Positions 1 through 5,562 of a stretch of DNA of 9,556 nt are shown here, one piece after another. The notes beneath the pieces are model-generated. The model did not search any database and was not told the origin of the DNA. It saw only the letters and a program-made list of their open reading frames with translations. Position 1 is the first letter of the stretch. Every line of letters starts with the position of its first letter. This DNA is from Desulfovibrio sp. (GTDB lineage: Bacteria; Desulfobacterota; Desulfovibrionia; Desulfovibrionales; Desulfovibrionaceae), in contig JAITEY010000238.1 in assembly GCA_031281815.1 (NCBI GenBank), forward strand, positions 1-9,556. The letters run 5' to 3'. Both the position numbers and the translations under genes were made by a program.

Positions 1-737
1 CGGGCCGCAAACAGCTTCTCATCGAACGCCTTGTCAGACGAAAGTTGTTGCCCTGTGTAAAAGGCGACATGCTTTGCTTCGGGCGTAAACTGCAACACGG
101 TGCCGTGTCGGTTGATCCAACGGAGCAGAGGCACGACCTCTCGGAATCCCCAGAATGTCCCGCCGGCATGGTAGGGGGCGTAGTGGGCGTCGAAAAGCTG
201 TAATTCGTCGATTTCGGGCAACACCCGTGCGCGAAAAATTTCCCGCGCGTTCTCTTTGCCCACATTCTCCGGGCTGTACCAGAGATCGTCCACCACTATC
301 AAACTGCCTTCCGGCAGATGGGGCACGGCATTGCGCAGCACATGCGCCATGATCGGCGCTTCGGGCGTATCATGGGCATCCACAAACAACAGCACGCGGT
401 CTTCACTCTTCCACAGCGTTGTGAAATCAAGCTTGAGAATGTCGGTCTGAATAGTCTCGATTCGCGACCAATCCAGAGGAAACATTGCGTCGTATCGGCG
501 CAGAGCGTTGAAGCTCAGGTCGACCGCCTTGACAGCGGCTTCGGGCGCGGCAGCGAGCCAGACGCGCAGGGACAAACCCGTAAGCGTTCCGAGTTCGACA
601 ATCACTGTGGGGCGGAAGGCATGGGCCAGATCGTGCAACGATTGCACCGAGGCCGACGTCTGATCCCTGAAGTACAGCCGCCGCTCGGCAGCCGTCAGAA
701 AATCCCGCAGACAGCAAAAAACATCAACAGGTTGCAT
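1..737 (-). CDS. Methyltransferase-like/glycosyltransferase fusion protein, copy 1 (3' end outside window)
   Basis: Reading the minus strand from the ATG at 737 gives 245 uninterrupted codons to the window edge, so the gene is intact here but cut off. The visible part is a class I SAM-methyltransferase-like domain of the cephalosporin-hydroxylase (CmcI)/Methyltransf_24 kind: VELGTLTGLS (residues 47-56) fits the glycine-rich motif I, the Asp of VKAVDLSF (Asp73) fits the acidic end of strand 2, and FVDAHD plus VVDDLWYS resemble the family's later acidic motifs. GGAG stands 6 bases before the ATG. The gene is a tandem copy of the one ending at 780 (42 bp upstream) and differs at 23 of 245 residues. 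By analogy it probably continues left into a glycosyltransferase domain, but that is not visible. The likely role is modification of a sugar or a glycan chain; the substrate is unknown. Confidence 0.85.
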   Translation of the reverse strand, partial: MQPVDVFCCLRDFLTAAERRLYFRDQTSASVQSLHDLAHAFRPTVIVELGTLTGLSLRVWLAAAPEAAVKAVDLSFNALRRYDAMFPLDWSRIETIQTDILKLDFTTLWKSEDRVLLFVDAHDTPEAPIMAHVLRNAVPHLPEGSLIVVDDLWYSPENVGKENAREIFRARVLPEIDELQLFDAHYAPYHAGGTFWGFREVVPLLRWINRHGTVLQFTPEAKHVAFYTGQQLSSDKAFDEKLFAA

Positions 738-749
738 GCTGAACTCCGT
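1..749. repeat. Tandem gene duplication, unit 1
   Basis: Positions 1-737 match 1999-2735 with no insertion or deletion. I count 54 mismatches by hand, about 92.7% identity. Similarity continues for about 12 bases past the start codon, covering the ribosome binding site (10 of 12 match), then stops at about 749. The other edge of the unit is beyond the window. The spacing is 1998 bp, equal to one fusion gene plus its 42-bp gap. Confidence 0.95.
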
Positions 750-779
750 GTACTATACAAGAAATCTGCTGAGAGACTA

Positions 780-2735
780 CTACACTTTACGTCTTGTAAT
801 ATATCCTGTTTTGTGCATTATAAACGGTGCAAGATGAACATTGTTGCCGCTGAGCACACTGCCGCCGGGCTGACGGTCAGCCAGAAGTCGGTTGCGCTGC
901 GCTTCCGGGTCTCGACCTTCATAACAGCCGGCGGCGCCAAGGCCCGAGGCAATATGCGCATAGCCGTGATTCTGATGTATTGCGGTGACAAATCCCGTGC
1001 AGTCGATTACCGGCCGTCCCGCTTGCAGATTATCATGCAACAGCCATGTGTCCCAGATTATTCTACCTAAGGCAAACGGCGGAATATTCTCCCATAATCC
1101 GGGTGTGAAGGCAAAATAATCCATAGCGGCCGGCCCCTCCATGACGCCGTTACCCAGGGCTTCCTTCATTAGCATAGCCGCCCGATTCGAGTGTGAAAAA
1201 TCCAGTTCGGTCGTAACGTCATAATTCAGCCGCTGCCCGACCAGCAGAAAAGCGTCGAACTTATTCAACGCCCGGGCTATCGCCTGCATAATGTCGAACA
1301 GAATGATATCCGCGTTGACATAGCAGAGGACTTCCGTATCTGTCGATTCTTGGGCCTTGAGGAAAATATCGTCCAGCAGGGGGGTACCGCGTTCGTTGCG
1401 TCTGATGTCCGGCACATGGCGCAACCCGAATTCTTCACAAATTTCGGCAGTCCCCTCGTCGTCGCCCATCAGGATGACTTCCGGCTTCGGCTCAAGCCAG
1501 AGCCAACTGCGAACGGAGTTGCGCTGGATAATCTTTTCCAGGCCGCGGAACGGCTTGGGCACGGCAAACAACGTGACGCCGGGCCGGCGCGTGCCGGGCG
1601 GCGCGCGGTGGCGGAAAAAAATTTTCCGGATATCTTCCAGTAAACGGGCGGTATTCGGATGCGGGGCCGGCCCGGCAATCTCCAACTGCAACGCCCTTTC
1701 GGCGAGTGCGTGATCCTCCTTATGAACAATATGATGAATTTGAGGCAATATCCAACTGCAATACTCTTTCGGCGAATGCGCACCCCTTCCCTCTCCCTCA
1801 ATACGGGCCAGTATAACAGCCATAGCATACGCTGTACCTTTACTTTCCGGCGCCTTTGCCAGCAAGTCCGTCAAGAGATTCAGAGCGGTTGCGAAGTCGC
1901 CTTTTGCATACAGCTTTATGATCCCCGACATGACTCTGTCGGCAAGCCTGCTGCCGCCGACCGTTCCGGCCAGAGGGTGATGATGCACCACGCCGCAACG
2001 GGCCGCAAACAGCTTCTCGTCGAACGCCTTGTCGGACGAAAATTGTTGCCCTGTGAAAAAGGCGACATGCTTTGCTGCGGGCGTAAACTGCAACACGGTA
2101 CCGTGCCGGTTGAGCCAACGGAGCAGAGGCACGACCTCACGGAATCCCCAGAATGTCCCCCCGGCATGATAAGGGGCGTAATGGACGTCGAAAAGCTGTA
2201 GTTCGTCGATTTCGGGCAACACCCGCGCGCGGAAAATTTCCTGCGCGTTCTCTTTGTTCACATTTCCCGGGCTGTACCAGACATCGTCCACCACTACCAG
2301 ACTGCCTTCCGGCAGACGCGGTACGGCATTGCGCAGCACATGCGCCATGATCGGCGCTTCGGGCGTATCATGGACATCCACAAACAGCAGCACGCGGTCT
2401 TCACTCTTCCACAGCGTTGTGAAATCAAACTTGAGAATATCGGTCTGAATAGTCTCGATTCGCGACCAATCCAGAGGAAACATTTCGGCGTATCGGCGCA
2501 GAGCGTCGAAGCTTGTAGCGACCGCCTTGACGGCGGCTTCCGGCGCGGCCGCTAGCCAGACGCGCAGGGACAAGCCCCTAAGCGTTCCGAGTTCGACAAT
2601 TACTGTGGGGCGGAAGGCATGGGCCAGATCGTGCAACGATTGCACCGAGGCCGGCGTCTGATCCCTGAAGTACAGCCGCCGCTCGGCAGCCGTCAGAAAA
2701 TCTCGCAGACAACGAAAACTATCAACAAGTTGCAT
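780..2735 (-). CDS. Fusion of methyltransferase-like domain, TPR-like linker and glycosyltransferase domain, copy 2
   Basis: A 651-residue protein in three parts. Residues 1-245 form a CmcI/Methyltransf_24-like Rossmann domain (VELGTLRGLS at 47-56, FVDVHD at 119-123, VVDDVWYS at 148-154). Residues 265-370 are helical with at least one TPR-like unit (LYAKGDFATALNLLTDLL at 275-292, then AKAP). Residues 385-651 look like a GT-A glycosyltransferase: VTLFAVPKPF at the start, YVNADIILF (472-480) as the DXD-like nucleotide-sugar site, and GRIIWDTWLL (557-566). GGAG lies 6 bases before the ATG, which sits inside the last codons of the glycosyltransferase gene upstream (14-bp overlap), so translation is probably coupled. 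Compared with copy 1, Thr53 is Arg and Asp73 is Ala, so SAM binding may be weakened. A frame-shifted internal repeat lies in the linker. The fold calls are fairly secure; substrates and linkage are unknown. Confidence 0.85.
   Translation of the reverse strand: MQLVDSFRCLRDFLTAAERRLYFRDQTPASVQSLHDLAHAFRPTVIVELGTLRGLSLRVWLAAAPEAAVKAVATSFDALRRYAEMFPLDWSRIETIQTDILKFDFTTLWKSEDRVLLFVDVHDTPEAPIMAHVLRNAVPRLPEGSLVVVDDVWYSPGNVNKENAQEIFRARVLPEIDELQLFDVHYAPYHAGGTFWGFREVVPLLRWLNRHGTVLQFTPAAKHVAFFTGQQFSSDKAFDEKLFAARCGVVHHHPLAGTVGGSRLADRVMSGIIKLYAKGDFATALNLLTDLLAKAPESKGTAYAMAVILARIEGEGRGAHSPKEYCSWILPQIHHIVHKEDHALAERALQLEIAGPAPHPNTARLLEDIRKIFFRHRAPPGTRRPGVTLFAVPKPFRGLEKIIQRNSVRSWLWLEPKPEVILMGDDEGTAEICEEFGLRHVPDIRRNERGTPLLDDIFLKAQESTDTEVLCYVNADIILFDIMQAIARALNKFDAFLLVGQRLNYDVTTELDFSHSNRAAMLMKEALGNGVMEGPAAMDYFAFTPGLWENIPPFALGRIIWDTWLLHDNLQAGRPVIDCTGFVTAIHQNHGYAHIASGLGAAGCYEGRDPEAQRNRLLADRQPGGSVLSGNNVHLAPFIMHKTGYITRRKV
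1674..1780. repeat. 37-bp imperfect direct repeat inside the fusion gene, 70 bp apart
   Basis: Positions 1674-1710 and 1744-1780 match at 32 of 37 bases. The offset of 70 is not a multiple of three, so the gene reads the two copies in different frames: ALAERALQLEIA (residues 343-354) from one copy and SPKEYCSWILPQ from the other. Read one frame over, the second copy would give AFAERVLQLDIA, nearly the same peptide. This suggests an old short tandem duplication with a frame change in the linker region. Confidence 0.8.
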
Positions 2736-2747
2736 GCGGGACTCCGT
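1999..2747. repeat. Tandem gene duplication, unit 2
   Basis: Partner of the repeat at 1-749. The right edge is at about 2747, just beyond the shared ACGGAGT ribosome binding site. Past that point the sequences differ, because unit 2 is preceded by the glycosyltransferase gene and unit 1 by the end of unit 2's own gene. This is what a simple tandem duplication of one gene with its ribosome binding site would leave. Confidence 0.95.
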
Positions 2748-3744
2748 TTTTTTCTATGCAGGCGTCCCCCATAGTATGCTTTTCCCGTTCCCTCTGCCGG
2801 CAGGGTGAAGCAAACGAACTTTCAAAAAATATTTCCCCGTTGTACCCCCATTTGTCGTTGTTGCGGGCAGGTGGTTTTCTTTTGCGCAGTATGCTCAGGC
2901 CGAGCGCTTGATACTCGTCATAGCTCAATGACGGTTTGGACTCACACAGTGCTTTGTCCAGTACCCAGCCGCCGCTGTGATTGATGTGGTATATGCAAAG
3001 AGGATACGGCAACACGGTTTGCCGGATGCCGGCAGCCGCGGCCCTGTACAGTCCAAGTCCGTCAATGTATATGGAATAAAGAGCGTACTCCGGGTAGCCG
3101 CCTGTTTGCTCCCAATCCCGGCGGGACATGAGAGTAAAATCACCGCAGGCGTTTGTGTGCAGATCGGCCGGATCTCCTGCCGGACTTTGCATGCCAGAGG
3201 CATAGGTTCCATAGTGGCCCTGCACCTCGGAGACATGCGACCGGCAAAAAGTCATGAGACCGTCTCCGAAAAGTTTCGGAGGGACGGCAAACACGTCGAG
3301 GTCATGGCGGTCTGCGCGGTAAAAGTACCTTTCCTGCAAGGTCTGCTCAGCCAGAAAAGCCATGAGTTCTTCGGAAAACAGGATGTCTATGTTGGTAGCA
3401 AGAATGAATTTTCCCCGTGCGCGGCGTATGCCGACATTTTTGGCAATCATTTGAAAAAACGGGAGAATATCCGCATGGGCCAGAGAGGCATGCACTTCGT
3501 GCGGCACCGTAATAAAACGCGTCGTAAAATACGGCGAAGCCGGAGGGGTATCAAGAATCTCCCTGAGAGAGGGCCGGTCGGCCGGAGGATTCCAATCCAC
3601 CATGACCAGTTCAGCGGGCAGTCGGTGCCTGGCGCACTGCTCGGCCAGACTGTCCAGAAAGCTTTGAGTCCGCTCCCGGATGTTGCCGCCGTGAGAATCA
3701 TTGCGCGATGCCGTGACAATACTCAAGTAAGGTGTTGTCGGCAT
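2722..3744 (-). CDS. Glycosyltransferase, family 2-like (GT-A fold)
   Basis: Predicted cytoplasmic glycosyltransferase of about 340 residues that transfers a sugar from a nucleotide donor to a growing glycan. It opens with the typical GT-A strand (LSIVTASRNDSHGGN, residues 7-21). RRARGKFILATNIDILFSEE (107-126) carries an NID that stands in for the DXD metal/nucleotide site, and the acceptor side is marked by ACGDFTLMSRRDWEQTGGYP (199-218) and YIDGLGLYRAAAAG (226-239). The ORF is open back to 3801, but the ATG at 3744 has AAGGA 8 bases upstream, while those at 3801 and 3762 have no such site. The one at 3762 overlaps the stop of a small ORF as ATGA and could start by coupling. The last 30 residues are polar, hold three cysteines and look unlike a conserved domain. 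They overlap the next gene's ribosome binding site and first codons. Confidence 0.85.
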   Translation of the reverse strand: MPTTPYLSIVTASRNDSHGGNIRERTQSFLDSLAEQCARHRLPAELVMVDWNPPADRPSLREILDTPPASPYFTTRFITVPHEVHASLAHADILPFFQMIAKNVGIRRARGKFILATNIDILFSEELMAFLAEQTLQERYFYRADRHDLDVFAVPPKLFGDGLMTFCRSHVSEVQGHYGTYASGMQSPAGDPADLHTNACGDFTLMSRRDWEQTGGYPEYALYSIYIDGLGLYRAAAAGIRQTVLPYPLCIYHINHSGGWVLDKALCESKPSLSYDEYQALGLSILRKRKPPARNNDKWGYNGEIFFESSFASPCRQREREKHTMGDACIEKNGVPHATC

Positions 3745-3752
3745 ATCAGGTT

Positions 3753-3757
3753 TCCTT
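3753..3757 (-). promoter_or_regulatory. Ribosome binding site for the glycosyltransferase
   Basis: AAGGA on the minus strand, 8 bases before the ATG at 3744. It is the reason for preferring that start over the in-frame ATGs at 3762 and 3801. Confidence 0.55.
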
Positions 3758-3758
3758 T

Positions 3759-3857
3759 TCATACGGGGGAATTTACTTCTTTCTCGATTTGAACATGGCA
3801 TAAATTACATAAGTCAGGAATTGCAAATTCAAGAGTAACAGGAAGGCTATACTGCAT
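3759..3857 (-). CDS. Small ORF of 32 codons between the FkbM and glycosyltransferase genes
   Basis: ATG at 3857 is preceded by GAGGAG with a 5-base spacer, the best ribosome binding site in this part of the window. The ORF starts MQYSLPVTLEFAIPD, contains CNLCHVQIEKEV and ends at a TGA that overlaps an in-frame ATG of the glycosyltransferase gene (ATGA at 3762-3759). This geometry fits a leader peptide or a small protein that couples translation into the glycosyltransferase. I do not recognise a family, and there is no signal peptide or clear membrane segment in this frame. It could also be the leftover end of a lost gene. Confidence 0.35.
   Translation of the reverse strand: MQYSLPVTLEFAIPDLCNLCHVQIEKEVNSPV
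3804..3832 (-). promoter_or_regulatory. Possible sigma-70 promoter for the glycosyltransferase genes
   Basis: On the minus strand TTGAAT (3832-3827) and TGTAAT (3809-3804) are 17 bases apart, matching 4 and 5 of 6 consensus bases. They lie in the AT-rich gap between the FkbM and glycosyltransferase genes, about 60 bases before the ATG at 3744. The site also falls inside the small ORF 3759-3857. An internal promoter here would keep the last three genes on when the upstream part is not transcribed. AT-rich sequence gives such matches by chance. Confidence 0.3.
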
Positions 3858-3884
3858 GTAAACTCCTCGCTACCCACAGTTATT

Positions 3885-4574
3885 TTACGGGAGGGGGGGG
3901 GGGGTGAAAAACATGTCCTCCTTGCCTATCAGAATGCCGGAATAGCCGTATTCAGCTAAAAGGTGCGCTGTTTCGTCAGGTTTGTACCCGAATTGGAGAG
4001 TATTACTCTCATTATATTCCAGCATGATATCCGGTCTGAAGCGGCGCAGAGTTTCCCGAGCGCCTCGGAGCACAAAGAGTTCGCACCCTTCCGTGTCGAT
4101 TTTGATCAGGTCGACACGGTTTACGCGCTTACGGGCCAAAATATTGTCCAGCGTATCAACGGGTACGGAAATTTCCCGAAAAAGGGTGAATCGCATGGGT
4201 GTGCCCAGGCAGGCCAGCCCTGAATCGCAACCTGAAAGAGGGATCTTGAGAAGTACGCTCCCCGTTTTATCCGCCAAGGCAAAGGGGAAGGTCTGAATTT
4301 TTCCGGCAAGATTATTGAGAGCGAGGTTTCTTTTGAGGAGTTCATACACTTCCGGATTCGGCTCAAACGCAAAACCCGAGACTGCGTGATTGATGACGGG
4401 CAAAAGGCAGAACAGTCCGGTATTCGCGCCGATGTCAAGGATGAACGGAGCGTCGCGCGCAGTACACCTGTCCAGAAAAAAAGCAACAACATCAGGATCC
4501 CAGGCGCAAGGCTTGCCGCTCGCGTCTTTTTGCTGCCAAGCCCCTCCGATTTGCGCCGATTTCGGATCAATCAA
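3885..4574 (-). CDS. FkbM family methyltransferase, probably 5'-disrupted
   Basis: SAM-dependent methyltransferase of the FkbM/Methyltransf_21 family, which O-methylates sugars or polyketide-type substrates. From the TTG at 4574 (229 residues) it has ILDIGANTG (45-53, motif I), FEPNP (70-74, acidic end of strand 2) and VDLIKIDTEGCE (154-165), the family signature. There is no ATG near the open frame. Coding-like sequence continues upstream in the same frame (FCFGKQGG, ALEADLLGHTV) for 30 codons to a TGA at 4667-4665. Seven codons before that TGA is an ATG at 4688, only 6 bases after the preceding gene's stop. The ancestral start was therefore probably 4688, and a nonsense codon now interrupts codon 8. 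TTG re-initiation at 4574 would keep the catalytic core. The gene ends in a C12 tract. It may be active, phase-variable or decaying. Confidence 0.75.
   Translation of the reverse strand: MIDPKSAQIGGAWQQKDASGKPCAWDPDVVAFFLDRCTARDAPFILDIGANTGLFCLLPVINHAVSGFAFEPNPEVYELLKRNLALNNLAGKIQTFPFALADKTGSVLLKIPLSGCDSGLACLGTPMRFTLFREISVPVDTLDNILARKRVNRVDLIKIDTEGCELFVLRGARETLRRFRPDIMLEYNESNTLQFGYKPDETAHLLAEYGYSGILIGKEDMFFTPPPLP
3893..3904 (-). repeat. C12 homopolymer at the 3' end of the FkbM gene
   Basis: Twelve consecutive C on the coding strand encode the final TPPPLP of the FkbM protein just before its TAA. A tract of this length is prone to slipped-strand change. With 13 C the end becomes TPPPPPVK and stop. 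With 11 C translation runs on for about 39 codons past the tract. Confidence 0.85.
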
Positions 4575-4688
4575 TACCGTGTGCCCAAGCAGATCCGCCT
4601 CAAGCGCATCGCTGGTGCCGCCTTGCTTGCCGAAACAGAATCTGTCCGCATATTTTCTCCAAGCTCAAAGCGCAAGTTCATCGGTCAT
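4575..4688 (-). pseudogene. Interrupted 5' end of the FkbM methyltransferase gene
   Basis: ATG at 4688 is in frame with the TTG at 4574, exactly 38 codons away. It reads MTDELAL, then TGA (4667-4665), then AWRKYADRFCFGKQGGTSD and on into the FkbM protein. A single CGA-to-TGA change would explain it. The ATG follows the preceding stop by 6 bases, as expected in a tight operon. No good ribosome binding site precedes it, so coupling would be needed. A sequencing error at this base is the main alternative. Confidence 0.5.
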
Positions 4689-4694
4689 GCTGTA

Positions 4695-5465
4695 TCATAC
4701 ATTTTTTTTTTGCTTTTCCGGCAAAAAATCCAGCAGCAGCGGAGCGGATATAGAGTTTCTGGAGGCTATGAAAATGCTTCTTTTCAAGTTTCCGTCATTC
4801 GGAGCAGGCCATGACATCGCAAAATCGCGATGCTCCGGCTGCGTAGCCGTAACATATACATAAGGAAAATATTCCTTGAGCGAGAAAAATACCCAATCGC
4901 GGCCGGGTCGGCATCCTGTCGCGCATATTGCCTGATTGATAGTCCTAACATCCTCAGTATCGGGATTTATTTGTCCGTTATCCATCCAAAATACGCAGGT
5001 TTCTATAAGAAGCATATCTTTTGTTACTCTTGCAAGGTCTTTAATCACGACTTCAGGATTATATACATGATATAATGTACCATAACAAAATACTATATCA
5101 ACTGATCCTATGAAATCATGGCTATGCGGCTCTGTTAAATCACATCGGATAACACGGTTGTGTCTGTGTGGGTGCGCTGCAAGATTTACCTGAATGTTTT
5201 CTAATCTACCTTCTGTTGATATAATATTGCAATTTTTATCTTCAAAAAATTTTGTCAACAGCCCGATGCCTGAGCCGACTTCAAGCACCGATTTATTTGC
5301 AATTTGTAAATCTAGACTTTCCAGATGTACAAGACGCGCTATGTTGATTGCTACAGCATCGTCATAAAGAAATGTTTTGACGGCCTTAGGGTATGGTAGG
5401 GTATTTGCCAATCTCACATAATAGGATATATATTGCTTGATAAACGATGAACACAGCTCAGACAT
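4695..5465 (-). CDS. Class I SAM-dependent methyltransferase
   Basis: A cytoplasmic methyltransferase of the Methyltransf_11/23 type, probably acting on a sugar, lipid-linked intermediate or chain end. Numbering from the ATG at 5465 (256 residues), SVLEVGSGIGLLTKFF (59-74) is motif I, ISTEGRLENI (82-91) carries the acidic residue of strand 2, and VDIVFCYGTLYHV (122-134) is the motif IV region. The start is uncertain. The frame is open to a TTG at 5552 and has ATGs at 5480 and 5465, but only 5465 has GGAG (9 bases upstream). The gene is much poorer in GC than its neighbours: bases 5041-5100 hold 15 G+C of 60, against 42 of 60 at 6001-6060. This suggests separate acquisition. An A10 tract lies at its 3' end, giving the final KQKKNV. 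Confidence 0.85.
   Translation of the reverse strand: MSELCSSFIKQYISYYVRLANTLPYPKAVKTFLYDDAVAINIARLVHLESLDLQIANKSVLEVGSGIGLLTKFFEDKNCNIISTEGRLENIQVNLAAHPHRHNRVIRCDLTEPHSHDFIGSVDIVFCYGTLYHVYNPEVVIKDLARVTKDMLLIETCVFWMDNGQINPDTEDVRTINQAICATGCRPGRDWVFFSLKEYFPYVYVTATQPEHRDFAMSWPAPNDGNLKRSIFIASRNSISAPLLLDFLPEKQKKNV
4702..4711 (-). repeat. A10 homopolymer at the 3' end of the methyltransferase gene
   Basis: Ten A on the coding strand, five bases before the stop codon. Slippage would change only the last few residues and would not fuse this gene to the FkbM gene (checked in both other frames), so little functional effect is expected. Confidence 0.8.
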
Positions 5466-5484
5466 ATCTGCAAACTCCATATAG

Positions 5485-5562
5485 TTAAACAGGAATGCCG
5501 TACGGAAAAATATGCTTTGGTGTAATGCTTTTTCCGGCAAATATCTGATCAATTATTGTCAT
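5485..5562 (-). CDS. 25-codon ORF at the dehydrogenase/methyltransferase junction
   Basis: ATG at 5562 overlaps the dehydrogenase stop as ATGA, with GGGAG 9 bases upstream. It reads MTIIDQIFAGKSITPKHI and stops at a TAA (5487-5485), 5 bases before the first ATG of the methyltransferase frame. Overlap and spacing are what one expects of the next operon gene's true start. It may be the original N-terminus of the methyltransferase, separated by a frameshift, or a short coupling ORF. No family is recognised. Confidence 0.3.
   Translation of the reverse strand: MTIIDQIFAGKSITPKHIFPYGIPV

Noticed and set aside
318..1070. 250-codon plus-strand ORF
   Set aside because: It lies antisense to the two fusion genes, crosses their junction and gives no recognisable protein. 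Open antisense frames are common over GC-rich genes.
155..2448. Pairs of similar plus-strand ORFs (155-352 with 2153-2350, 256-450 with 2254-2448)
   Set aside because: They are similar only because they are antisense shadows of the duplicated fusion gene.
2977..3792. 271-codon plus-strand ORF
   Set aside because: Antisense to the glycosyltransferase, whose motifs are clear on the minus strand. No motif is seen in the plus-strand product.
3759..3857. CNLCH in the small ORF as a c-type heme site
   Set aside because: A single CxxCH in a 32-residue peptide without a signal sequence is most likely chance.
4665..4667. TGA in the FkbM gene read as selenocysteine
   Set aside because: FkbM methyltransferases are not known selenoproteins, the codon is outside any active-site motif, and I see no convincing hairpin just downstream. 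A mutated Arg codon is simpler.
4702..4711. A10 tract as a switch fusing the methyltransferase to the FkbM protein
   Set aside because: Neither a one-base loss nor a one-base gain joins the frames. Both run into stops within about 10 codons.
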